A DNA stretch of 10,664 nt from Acidimicrobiaceae bacterium (GTDB taxonomy: Bacteria; Actinomycetota; Acidimicrobiia; Acidimicrobiales; Microtrichaceae), in assembly GCA_003514205.1 (NCBI GenBank), contig DORQ01000197.1, forward strand, positions 1-10,664, in the 5' to 3' direction. Numbering within the stretch: the stretch's first letter is position 1; every line of letters begins with the position of its first letter. A program made the position numbers and the translations under genes. The notes under the pieces were generated by a model. It was not told the origin of the DNA. It saw only the letters and a list, made by a program, of their open reading frames with translations, and did not search any database. Positions 1-6,605 of the stretch are shown here, piece by piece.

Positions 1-338
1 TCGTCGATCCCGGCTGTCGCCCCCGCCGGCAGCTCAGCGTTGCTCGACCCAGAGGTCCCGCTCGCCGGTTCCGAGGTCTGAGCTGGGTCGTTGTCGCTGG
101 CATTTGAGTCCTCGCCTTCCTTCGGCGCAGCCTCGGCCAGAGCGGCCTCATCGGAATCCTCGCTACGGTGAACCGACGTCGGCGAGGACGCCCGATCGGC
201 CTCGTCGCTACCGCAACCTGACGCGCCAAGTGAGAACAGAACAAGCCCCACCGTCACGGCTCTGAGACTGGTGCGCGCAGTTCGAGCGATTGCCCCACGG
301 GGCTCCAGAAGTGTCGAGACATGAGCTGCACTATCCAT
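1..338 (-). CDS. Putative lipoprotein, N-terminal part (runs off left edge)
   Basis: Reading the minus strand from the ATG at 338 gives an uninterrupted frame to the window edge, about 112 residues. It begins with an Arg-containing n-region, then a hydrophobic stretch (VTVGLVLFSLGASGC), with a lipobox-like ASGC placing the lipidated Cys at residue 42. This predicts a secreted, membrane-anchored lipoprotein. After the Cys comes a low-complexity Ser/Asp/Glu/Ala/Pro-rich linker, as in the other lipoproteins of this window; the folded domain lies outside the window. The ATG at 338 is chosen because the only later in-frame start (GTG, residue 28) would remove all positive charges before the hydrophobic core. 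No Shine-Dalgarno is evident. The gene diverges from the 182-aa lipoprotein across a gap of about 120 bases containing a 17-base inverted repeat, so the two may be co-regulated. Function unknown. Confidence 0.75.
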   Translation of the reverse strand, partial: MDSAAHVSTLLEPRGAIARTARTSLRAVTVGLVLFSLGASGCGSDEADRASSPTSVHRSEDSDEAALAEAAPKEGEDSNASDNDPAQTSEPASGTSGSSNAELPAGATAGID

Positions 339-369
339 CACCGGATCTTGCTCGGTTCGCTGAGGGCAT

Positions 370-427
370 CCATACGTAGTCACTACGCGACTCCGGGCTC
401 GACCAGTTGGGTAGTGACTACGTATGG
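370..427. repeat. Perfect 17-bp inverted repeat in a divergent intergenic region
   Basis: The left arm CCATACGTAGTCACTAC (370-386) and right arm GTAGTGACTACGTATGG (411-427) are exact reverse complements separated by 24 bases. Each arm also contains its own 5-1-5 palindrome, GTAGT-C-ACTAC (376-386) and GTAGT-G-ACTAC (411-421), centred 35 bases apart. The element lies between two divergent lipoprotein genes. It could be a pair of operator sites for a dimeric regulator, a cruciform or hairpin, or a small dispersed repeat. No T-run follows it, so a terminator is unlikely. Confidence 0.85.
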
Positions 428-459
428 GGTGCACGCAGGTGTGCGCGATCGTTCAACGC

Positions 460-1008
460 ATGAACCTGAGCAGAACTGCAGCCGCCGCCCTGGCCCTCAC
501 GATTGCCCTCACCTCGTGTGGCACTGATTCGAAGTCAGAGTCCGAGGCGAGACCATCGGACACGAACTCAACCTCGGCTTCAGCCGTTGCAGGAACGGCC
601 GCCGAAACCACCGCAGATACCTCCACATCGGAGGGCGAGTCGGGCACCTCAACGGGGGATCCACTGGAGTTCTGCCAACTGCTCGTCGATCAGAGGGCAG
701 GATTGAAGGACTTCGCCAGCAAACTTGGGGGACCCAACCAAGATGAAGCATTGGCCGAGGTCCGGGCAAGCAATGAACTCATCACTCGCCAAGCCCCTGC
801 GGAGATCAAGCAAGCCGTTGAGTTGGTCAACAAGTTGACTGAGCTCTCTCAAGAGGTCTTCACTTCGGCGGATCAAGACGCAGCAACGAATGCCGCTGCC
901 GAAGCTGCCGGTACGCCCGAGGCGGCCGAAGCATACGCCTCCTACAGCACCTGGGTAGCTCAGAACTGCGGCGAACTCAGCGATTCGATCCTCTTAACGG
1001 GAACCTGA
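460..1008 (+). CDS. Small secreted lipoprotein with one Cys-pair helical unit
   Basis: The 182-aa product starts with a classical lipoprotein signal: MNLSR, an Ala/Leu hydrophobic core, and lipobox LTSC with the lipidated Cys at residue 20. Residues 21-68 form a Ser/Thr/Glu/Asp linker. Residues 69-182 look helical and carry two cysteines, C72 (EFCQLL) and C170 (NCGEL), a likely disulfide, with a central APAEI motif near residue 112. This C-x-x-L ... C-G pattern recurs twice in the 465-aa lipoprotein at the right of the window. An in-frame ATG at 424 would add 12 residues but lies inside the inverted-repeat arm and puts extra sequence before the signal peptide, so 460 is preferred. No clear Shine-Dalgarno. 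The protein probably sits on the outer face of the cytoplasmic membrane; ligand or partner unknown. Confidence 0.85.
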   Translation: MNLSRTAAAALALTIALTSCGTDSKSESEARPSDTNSTSASAVAGTAAETTADTSTSEGESGTSTGDPLEFCQLLVDQRAGLKDFASKLGGPNQDEALAEVRASNELITRQAPAEIKQAVELVNKLTELSQEVFTSADQDAATNAAAEAAGTPEAAEAYASYSTWVAQNCGELSDSILLTGT

Positions 1009-1036
1009 GCCAGATTCGCTAGCAGCCCGCACCTTC

Positions 1037-1046
1037 GGCCGCGGCC
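1037..1046. terminator. Possible weak bidirectional terminator hairpin
   Basis: The 60-base gap between the convergent 182-aa lipoprotein gene and the 830-aa regulator gene contains the perfect 10-base palindrome GGCCGCGGCC, flanked by TT on the left and AA on the right with one mismatch each side. Its position between convergent stops suits a shared terminator. However, the loop would be very small and there is no T-run, so the call is weak. Confidence 0.2.
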
Positions 1047-1068
1047 TAAGAACGGGGTTACAGCGGAG

Positions 1069-3561
1069 CTAGATCCGAGCAGCCAACTCGGCTTGGTACA
1101 TCGCGAGGTCCTCGCGGGCGGCACAGCCGAGCTTGCCCATTGCTCGATGTAGGTGCGTCTCGGCTGTCCTGACAGAGATCTGAAGCCGGTCTGCGATCTC
1201 GCGATTTCTTGCACCGCTCGCGGCAAGCAGCGCTACCTCAGATTCCCGGCGAGTGAGGCTGCCCACCACGAGGTCGCCATTCGCCGATCCCAAGAGTTCA
1301 GCCCGGCGTTGCTTTAGGAGATCCAGGTGCGCCGCTGCCCCGATGGACGTGAACCACTCCGCCGCAGCGTCCCATGCACTGAGATCGTTTCCTAGCCAAC
1401 CCTTTGCAGTCGCTGTGAAGGCGGCTGACCAGCGACCATCGGCATGGCTCGCAGCGGTACTCACCAGTTTGGCGGTTCGACTGGAGGGCACAAATCGCCA
1501 CGCATCGAAGGCGCACCAGAGTGCAGCGTGAAACTGGTTGCGCTCAATTGCCCACTGCGCCCCTCGTTCCGCAGTTCTGGAAGCGCCAGTCTTATCACCA
1601 GCGCAGGCCTGGGCCCAGGATTGCGCGAGCGCAACCCACCCAGCGCCAAGGGCAAACTTCGACGCAGATTCCTCCGCCTCTGCCGCATACCTCGCCGCAG
1701 CTTGAGCGTCGTCATCAAGTGCGCAGGCAATGGCAAGAAACGACGTCGGCACCACTCGTCGGAACTCACTTTCTGGGACATCGGAGCGGGCCACGGCCTC
1801 GGTCAACAGCGCGCGGGCAGCATCGATCTCGCCCTTCCACAGCGCTGCGATTCCTCGAGTCTCAGAATGCAACACTGCAGCGACTCCCGGCACCATTGCC
1901 ATGTAGGCGCATTCATCGAAGCTCTCGATTGCTGTTTGGGCAAGGGATAGATCGCCATGCAGCAGCGCCGCTGAGGAACGAAACGCATGCAGCCAAGCAA
2001 CCGATCGGCCGCCGCTGTGTCCTGCTTCCTCAACGAGCTGACCAAGTGTCTGCAGGACCTCGTCGGTGCGCCCAAGGGCAGTCATTGCACCCGCCCATCC
2101 GGGCACGAAAGGAACCCGCTCCCACCATTGTCCAGATGTCGCACCCTCGCTCGACACCTCAACCGCCTCCAGAAGTTGTCCGCTGAAGGCCAGTGCGGAA
2201 CCGAGTTCGCTCCGAACAAACGCGCTGAGAGCGGGATCTGTCATTGAGGACAGGAGTTCGGTATGGGCATCGGTGATCGAACTGCCAAAACCGTACTGGT
2301 AGCCCCGAGCGAGGCTGCCAGAGACCGACGCGAAGGCGCGGGTGGCCTCATCGCTGGCCTGCTCGACTGCGAGTTTGGAAGCAAGACTTGCTTCCTCGAG
2401 TTGGCCGTCGTAAAGCAGCGCCATTGCCAGGGGCAGCGCGGCTTCGGTGCGACCCGCCTCCACTGCGGCGTTTCCGAGGTCAATTGCAGTCGCGGTATCA
2501 AATACTGCCATCGCAAGGTGCAGACCTCGGACCAACTCGGAGGGCTCGATCTTCTGCTTCGCTTCCCGACGCCAGCGAAGCATTCGCAACTGTTGAGCAG
2601 GCCCCGCCATGATCGGACCAACAAGCGAGATCAGCTCACTGATTCGGTCCACTCGAAGATCCCCGTGCAGGTTGAGTCGAGCAGCTTCGATGAAGAGCGG
2701 ATGAGCTAAGTGCGCAGACTCATTCTCGATGATGACCATGTCGGCATCCACGAGATCCTGAAGCTGCCGGGAGTATCCAACAGCGAGCACCGAGGTGGGT
2801 AGCTCGCCAGCGAGGACAAGAAGATCCACCAGCCGACGAGAGGGAGCGAGCAACGAACCCAATCGTTGTGCCGTCAGTTCGGCAGCAGTGCGAAGGACGG
2901 TGGAGGACTCCGACCATTGCCACACACCACTCACCGAGGACAACGATCTGTCGGCCAACGCGGCACGAACCAGCTCACGAATCACCAGGGGATTGCCTTG
3001 TGCTCGTGAACAAACCTGACTCGCCAACCCAGAAGCAGTGGGTCCACCGAGCACGCTGTTCAGCAGCGCCGAACAATCCTCGACACTCAACGGTTGAACC
3101 TCGAATCGGACAAGCTCGCCAGTCGTCTCCAACTGCTTCACCAGTTCCGAGGGTGGTGATCCAACTCGAGTGGTCAATAGCAGGCGAGAGGAACCGTTCA
3201 TCGCCACATGAAAGAGCACCACTGCAGAGGCCTCATCGAGTTGTCCAACATCATCCACCCAGACGAACTCAGGCGAATCCTGCGCCCACCGCTGAACGAC
3301 TGCGTGGACAAAGCCCGCCGGATCGAATGAGGAGACTTCCAGCGTCTCGGACCGGAGCAATCCAATTCCGTCATAGGCCGAGAAGGTGTGATTGGCTCTC
3401 ACCTTCGCAACTGAGCCATCAAGTCCCCGAGCGACATGGTCGGCCACGGTGGTCTTACCAATGCCCGCCACGCCTTCGAGTAGCACTGCTTTGTGTCCAG
3501 TTAACGACCCGGCGACCACTGCTGCGAGGTGATCCCTTCCAATGAATGGCCAGTCCCGCAT
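1069..3561 (-). CDS. LuxR-family transcriptional regulator with large STAND ATPase domain (LAL type)
   Basis: This 830-aa protein has the layout of the large ATP-binding LuxR (LAL/MalT-like) regulators. Near the N-terminus are Walker A GVAGIGKTT (residues 30-38), Walker B VWVDDVGQLD (100-109), a sensor-1-like strand LLLTTR (127-132) and the family motif GNPLVIREL (189-197). A long Ala/Leu-rich helical middle region follows, consistent with TPR-like sensor repeats (about 250-750). A LuxR/GerE helix-turn-helix ends the protein (769-830: LTRRESEV...NREIADRL...SVRTAETHL). Such proteins bind ATP and an inducer, oligomerise and activate transcription; the signal here is unknown. The ATG at 3561 is preceded at 7 bases by TACACT and lacks a Shine-Dalgarno, suggesting a leaderless mRNA. 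It faces a shortened, ATPase-degenerate relative head to head. Confidence 0.93.
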   Translation of the reverse strand: MRDWPFIGRDHLAAVVAGSLTGHKAVLLEGVAGIGKTTVADHVARGLDGSVAKVRANHTFSAYDGIGLLRSETLEVSSFDPAGFVHAVVQRWAQDSPEFVWVDDVGQLDEASAVVLFHVAMNGSSRLLLTTRVGSPPSELVKQLETTGELVRFEVQPLSVEDCSALLNSVLGGPTASGLASQVCSRAQGNPLVIRELVRAALADRSLSSVSGVWQWSESSTVLRTAAELTAQRLGSLLAPSRRLVDLLVLAGELPTSVLAVGYSRQLQDLVDADMVIIENESAHLAHPLFIEAARLNLHGDLRVDRISELISLVGPIMAGPAQQLRMLRWRREAKQKIEPSELVRGLHLAMAVFDTATAIDLGNAAVEAGRTEAALPLAMALLYDGQLEEASLASKLAVEQASDEATRAFASVSGSLARGYQYGFGSSITDAHTELLSSMTDPALSAFVRSELGSALAFSGQLLEAVEVSSEGATSGQWWERVPFVPGWAGAMTALGRTDEVLQTLGQLVEEAGHSGGRSVAWLHAFRSSAALLHGDLSLAQTAIESFDECAYMAMVPGVAAVLHSETRGIAALWKGEIDAARALLTEAVARSDVPESEFRRVVPTSFLAIACALDDDAQAAARYAAEAEESASKFALGAGWVALAQSWAQACAGDKTGASRTAERGAQWAIERNQFHAALWCAFDAWRFVPSSRTAKLVSTAASHADGRWSAAFTATAKGWLGNDLSAWDAAAEWFTSIGAAAHLDLLKQRRAELLGSANGDLVVGSLTRRESEVALLAASGARNREIADRLQISVRTAETHLHRAMGKLGCAAREDLAMYQAELAARI

Positions 3562-3568
3562 GTGCCGA

Positions 3569-3577
3569 AGTGTACAC
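3569..3577 (-). promoter_or_regulatory. Candidate leaderless -10 box with overlapping GTGTACAC palindrome
   Basis: On the minus strand TACACT (3574-3569) ends 7 bases before the ATG of the 830-aa regulator, the spacing expected if transcription starts at the A of the ATG. The 8-base palindrome GTGTACAC (3570-3577) overlaps this hexamer, so a bound regulator could block or guide polymerase. No -35 hexamer resembling TTGACA is seen at 17-18 bases. Confidence 0.4.
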
Positions 3578-3605
3578 AGGCCTACGAGCGGGACAGACTG
3601 CCAAG

Positions 3606-4316
3606 GTGGACGCCGGCTGGCCTGAGACTCCCTTACTGATTGTGCGATGCCCGCCGGCTGGATTGGCGGTCTCCGAGGAGATGGACCAGCAGTGGGAGCG
3701 GTTAACCCACTGGTGTGAACGCGAGGGAGGGAGCATACTCAGACTGCGCCCGCACCCTGCAGACACCGAAGTTCCTATGAGCTCGTTGGCGCGTTCGGAC
3801 GGTCGTCTACGAGGCCTCCTCGGCGGAGGCACCGGAATCGCTCGAGCGGTCCAACTCTGCCAGGGGCTCGGAATTGTGGGAATCGCAGTTGAAGGAATCG
3901 ATCTGCTGGACGCTCAGAGCGCCGCTGTGCTTCACCATCTCATCGATATCGATCACGCGCGATGCGTCGCGTCCTGCGCCAATGATGCGCCGCTTCCGGC
4001 ACAGATCTTGGCACTCGTCGTTACCGACCAAGCCATCATCGTCGACCTTGAGGACTTGGACCATCGCGGCGAACCAAGCGTGACGCCTGAAGGGCCGGAA
4101 TCACATGAAGCTCTCGCCCAGCTGACGACCCGGGAGCAGGAGATCCTTGAGTTCGTGGACGAGGGATGGCGCAATCGTGAGATTGCTGACCGGCTCTGCC
4201 TGTCGGTTCGAACAGTCGAAGGTCATGTCTTGCGGCTGTGCCGAAAATTCGGCGTGCAGAGCCGTTCCGAACTCTCGGCGCGCACCAGTCGAATCGAGAC
4301 GGGAGATTCGCGCTAG
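3606..4316 (+). CDS. Short LuxR-type regulator with degenerate ATPase core
   Basis: The C-terminus is a clear LuxR/GerE helix-turn-helix (LTTREQEIL...NREIADRL...SVRTVEGHV). The part before it follows the ATPase core of the neighbouring 830-aa regulator. A strand PLLIVRC leads to PPAGLAVS where a Walker A would be, with Val in place of the catalytic Lys. About 74 residues later IAVEGIDLLD stands where Walker B (WVDDVGQLD) would be, with EG for DD. Then come QSAAVLHHL and a sensor-like strand without its Arg, ending in IIVDLEDLD. The TPR-like middle is absent. It probably binds DNA without ATP hydrolysis. The start is uncertain. GTG 3606 (236 aa) keeps the first strand and avoids overlap with the divergent gene; alternatives are ATG 3546 (256 aa, 16-base overlap), GTG 3570 and ATG 3681 (211 aa, loses the Walker A-like segment). 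Confidence 0.85.
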   Translation: MDAGWPETPLLIVRCPPAGLAVSEEMDQQWERLTHWCEREGGSILRLRPHPADTEVPMSSLARSDGRLRGLLGGGTGIARAVQLCQGLGIVGIAVEGIDLLDAQSAAVLHHLIDIDHARCVASCANDAPLPAQILALVVTDQAIIVDLEDLDHRGEPSVTPEGPESHEALAQLTTREQEILEFVDEGWRNREIADRLCLSVRTVEGHVLRLCRKFGVQSRSELSARTSRIETGDSR

Positions 4317-5000
4317 TTAACGAATCGTTGATCGGAAGAACTCGAAGGTCTCGTTGAATGCGGCTTCGGCCTCCGATGGCGAATACACCTCGGGCCGGTC
4401 ATCGTTGCAGAACGCGTGCTGTGTGCCTGGGTGAACGGTGAGTATCGCGTCCTTGCCGAGCTCATCGAGTTGGGCTTGAAGTGCAGCCACCAGCTCGGGG
4501 GTGAAGTACTCGTCGAATTCGGCATAGTGGCCTCGAATGGGGGCCTGGATCTTCGAGTAGTCGGGGGCCGCGTCAGCCCAGGGAATGAGTCCGTAAAAGG
4601 GAGCGACGGCAACCACGGATTCAGGTTCGCGAGCGGCCAAGACATAGCAAAGACCACCACCCATACAGAACCCGACCACACCAACTCCCGCTGAGGTCAC
4701 CGCCTCGTTCGATTGCAGAAACTCGATACCAGCCGTGAACGCTTCTGCGGCTTTTGTGAGGTTCAAGGCCATCATCAGCTTGCCGGCTTCGTCTGGCTCA
4801 GTAGTCGAGACTCCGTTGTAGAAGTCAGGCGCGAGTGCCGAGAAGCCTGCGGCGGCGAATCGATCGCACACGTTTTCAATGTGTGGAACCAAGCCCCACC
4901 ATTCCTGAATCACGATGACCCCAGGCCCGCCATTGTCGGCCGGGGCGAAATAACCACTCGCCGGAGCAGAATCGGTTCCAAACTGCACAAGTTGTCCCAT
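4317..5000 (-). CDS. Dienelactone hydrolase family protein
   Basis: This 227-aa alpha/beta hydrolase has the complete set of family landmarks. These are the QEWWG motif with Glu33 (equivalent of the Glu that primes the nucleophile), the nucleophile elbow GFCMGG with Cys112, Asp163 in EFDEYF, and His195 in TQHAF. Length fits the family (about 230 aa). The Cys nucleophile is typical of enzymes that open dienelactone-type enol-lactones in aromatic degradation, but many actinobacterial paralogues have unknown substrates and no other aromatic-degradation gene is visible here. The enzyme should be cytoplasmic, as no signal peptide is present. The stop codon abuts the stop of the short LuxR gene with no spacer. 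At the 5' end TAGGCT lies 6 bases before the ATG, suggesting a leaderless transcript. Confidence 0.92.
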   Translation of the reverse strand: MGQLVQFGTDSAPASGYFAPADNGGPGVIVIQEWWGLVPHIENVCDRFAAAGFSALAPDFYNGVSTTEPDEAGKLMMALNLTKAAEAFTAGIEFLQSNEAVTSAGVGVVGFCMGGGLCYVLAAREPESVVAVAPFYGLIPWADAAPDYSKIQAPIRGHYAEFDEYFTPELVAALQAQLDELGKDAILTVHPGTQHAFCNDDRPEVYSPSEAEAAFNETFEFFRSTIR

Positions 5001-5006
5001 GGTCGA

Positions 5007-5012
5007 AGCCTA
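5007..5012 (-). promoter_or_regulatory. Candidate leaderless -10 box for the dienelactone hydrolase gene
   Basis: TAGGCT on the minus strand ends 6 bases before the ATG at 5000, matching TAnnnT at leaderless spacing. No Shine-Dalgarno or recognisable -35 box is present. Confidence 0.3.
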
Positions 5013-5052
5013 CCCGGCACGCCCAGAGCAAGTGTTGTGCGAGGCTAGGGGA

Positions 5053-5703
5053 ATGGCCACCGACAACGAGATATTCGCGATGATTGCCGACCGACGCCGA
5101 GAGCAGGCGAGAACTCTGAGGTCGATACAGCCCGACCAGGCGAAGCTAGCCAGCCTGTGCAGCGGATGGACCGTTCACCAGGTCGCTGCTCACCTCGTGA
5201 TGCCGTTCAATGTTGGCACGCCATCTGTCGTACGTGGTTTGATACGGCACCGCGGGGACTTCAACAAGTACTCCCATCAATGGGCCATCGCTCATGCGGC
5301 AGGTCACACACTCGAGCAGATCGCCGCCGACCTTGAAGCCAACGCCGAGCATCGGTTTACCCCACCTGGCTTTGGCCCTCAGGCACCGCTGACCGACAGC
5401 TGCGTCCATGCCTTCGATATCGGCCTGCCGCTGGACCTCCAGCCTGAGATTCCAACCGAGCAGCTGGAAGTTGTGCTCGACAACTTGATCAGCCCCAAGG
5501 CAGCCAGAGCCTTCAGTAAGGCGGGCCTCATGGACGGCCTGCACTTCGAGGCGACCGACTGTTCGTGGTCGCATGGCTCTGGACGACGGGTGGCCGGCCC
5601 TGCGTGGGCACTCATGCTGGCGCTTTCGGCGCGGCCTGCGGGCTTGACCGCACTCGAAGGTGATGGTCTCGCAGTGTTGGAGTCGCGACTTCCAGTTCAA
5701 TAG
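5053..5703 (+). CDS. DinB-like maleylpyruvate isomerase family protein (mycothiol-dependent type)
   Basis: The 216-aa product matches the TIGR03083/MDMPI N-terminal four-helix family. SGWTVHQVAAHLV (37-49) is the conserved W-[ST]-V...HL helix with candidate metal ligand His47. PLTDSCVHAFDIGLPL (112 on) supplies Asp115 and His119, the second part of the usual metal site, and the P-P-G-x-G-P segment just before is also typical. Members bind a divalent metal and often use mycothiol as a thiol cofactor; the substrate here cannot be deduced. ATG 5053 is preferred because the family starts with a helix like the one beginning MATDNEIFAMIADRR. An in-frame ATG at 4999 would add 18 residues and overlap the divergent hydrolase start by 2 bases. 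AGGGGA lies directly before 5053, too close for an ideal Shine-Dalgarno. Confidence 0.85.
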   Translation: MATDNEIFAMIADRRREQARTLRSIQPDQAKLASLCSGWTVHQVAAHLVMPFNVGTPSVVRGLIRHRGDFNKYSHQWAIAHAAGHTLEQIAADLEANAEHRFTPPGFGPQAPLTDSCVHAFDIGLPLDLQPEIPTEQLEVVLDNLISPKAARAFSKAGLMDGLHFEATDCSWSHGSGRRVAGPAWALMLALSARPAGLTALEGDGLAVLESRLPVQ

Positions 5704-5713
5704 TCATGCACTA

Positions 5714-5719
5714 TACAAT
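5714..5719 (+). promoter_or_regulatory. Candidate leaderless -10 box for the YwiC-like gene
   Basis: TACAAT, close to the consensus TATAAT, ends 6 bases before the ATG at 5726, in the 22-base gap after the DinB-like gene. With no Shine-Dalgarno this fits transcription starting at the start codon. No -35 box is recognisable. Confidence 0.45.
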
Positions 5720-5725
5720 GGTCGA

Positions 5726-6568
5726 ATGGACGTAGCCCGCACTCCTGGTCGTCGAGATACGGCCCCCGCGACTCGCTCTACCTCCGCTGGCCCTCGTTCA
5801 CTACTTCGCTCAGTCGCTGTGCCCGCCGAACATGGGGGCTGGGGTCTCACCCTTGAGCCGGTGCTTCTCGGATTGCTGGTGAGTTGGAGCGCAGCCGGAG
5901 TGTGCGTGGGTCTTGGAGCGCTCCTCGCGTTCCTGAGTCGCACGCCCTTGAAAGTGATGCTGGTTGACACCCGCCGACAACGGTTGCTGCCTCGTACTCG
6001 AGTGGCACGACGAGTGTTCGCCGCCGAGACTGCGGTGATCGTTGCGGTCGCAGTCGGTGCTGCGGCTTCGGCGCCTCCGGCGTTCTGGATCCCGCTGATT
6101 GCGATCGCTCCGCTCGTTGGCTTGGAGCTGTGGTTCGATATGCGGTCCAGAAGCCGTCGTCTCCTCCCCGAGCTCGCCGGAGCGGTGGGAATGAGCGGCG
6201 TCGTCGCCATTGTTGCCCTGGCAGGCGGGAGCGACGCCAGGCTCGCGTTTGGGTGCTGGCTCATCCTCGCGGCCCGGTCGATCACTGCCATCGTTGCGGT
6301 TCGCGACCTCGTCGGCCAACTGCACGGAGACCATCCACATCCGCTCTTCGTGATGGGCGCGGATCTCTGCGCAGCCATCATCGTCGGCGCAGCAACACTC
6401 ATCGATCGAGCTACGGCGCTGGGAGCCCTTGGGGTGATAACCGCCATTGCAGTCCAACGCGCGTTGAACCTTCGACCCGCCCCACGGGCAGTCATCATCG
6501 GGATCCGACAGACGCTGCTCGGACTTGGCATCGTCGCGGCGACAGCGATCGGAGTCCTATGGTCCTGA
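5726..6568 (+). CDS. YwiC-like integral membrane protein
   Basis: The 280-aa protein has an Arg/Thr/Ser-rich N-terminal tail (1-29), then PAEHGGWGLTLEP (33-45), the signature region of the YwiC-like family (HG-[AG]-W near the first membrane segment). Several hydrophobic segments follow, including LLGLLVSWSAAGVCVGLGAL, AAETAVIVAVAVGAAA, FWIPLIAIAPLVGL, an ALAGG-containing segment, AAIIVGAATLI and a C-terminal LLGLGIVAATAIGVL. Arg-rich loops (TRRQRLLPRTRVARR, RSRSRRLLPE) are probably cytoplasmic. The molecular function of the family is unknown; in Bacillus subtilis ywiC lies near nitrate-respiration genes. The ATG at 5726 is chosen over 5660 because the longer frame would overlap the upstream gene and adds a non-membrane leader. 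The hemoglobin gene begins 37 bases downstream on the same strand and may be co-transcribed. Confidence 0.85.
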   Translation: MDVARTPGRRDTAPATRSTSAGPRSLLRSVAVPAEHGGWGLTLEPVLLGLLVSWSAAGVCVGLGALLAFLSRTPLKVMLVDTRRQRLLPRTRVARRVFAAETAVIVAVAVGAAASAPPAFWIPLIAIAPLVGLELWFDMRSRSRRLLPELAGAVGMSGVVAIVALAGGSDARLAFGCWLILAARSITAIVAVRDLVGQLHGDHPHPLFVMGADLCAAIIVGAATLIDRATALGALGVITAIAVQRALNLRPAPRAVIIGIRQTLLGLGIVAATAIGVLWS

Positions 6569-6592
6569 ACTGGCCTAGGCGTCCAACGGTTC

Positions 6593-6596
6593 AGAG
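6593..6596 (+). promoter_or_regulatory. Ribosome binding site of the hemoglobin gene
   Basis: GAGG ends 9 bases before the ATG at 6606, a normal Shine-Dalgarno position. It supports this start and contrasts with the leaderless-looking genes nearby. Confidence 0.5.
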
Positions 6597-6605
6597 GATG
6601 ACGAG

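Noticed and set aside
370..427. Inverted repeat as a rho-independent terminator or CRISPR fragment
   Set aside because: It sits between divergent gene starts, has no T-run, and there are only two arms with no repeated spacer-repeat units.
1521..2186. 221-aa plus-strand open frame inside the LuxR gene
   Set aside because: Arg/Pro/Gln-rich translation with no domain, antisense to the helical middle of the 830-aa regulator.
3831..3850. GGGTGIAR in the short LuxR protein as a P-loop
   Set aside because: It lies only about 20 residues before the Walker B-like strand, too close for a Walker A, has no Lys-Thr/Ser end, and the PPAGLAVS segment further upstream aligns better with the neighbour's P-loop.
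5165..5410. Asp115 in place of Glu in the DinB-like protein as an inactivating change
   Set aside because: From memory, Asp at this position is frequent in the TIGR03083 subgroup with the P-L-x-D...H-x-x-D pattern, so it is not a sign of a dead enzyme.
5704..6531. 275-aa open frame on the minus strand opposite the YwiC-like gene
   Set aside because: The translation is a low-complexity Arg/Ser/Thr/Ala/Pro mixture typical of antisense frames, while the plus strand encodes a membrane protein with the YwiC signature.
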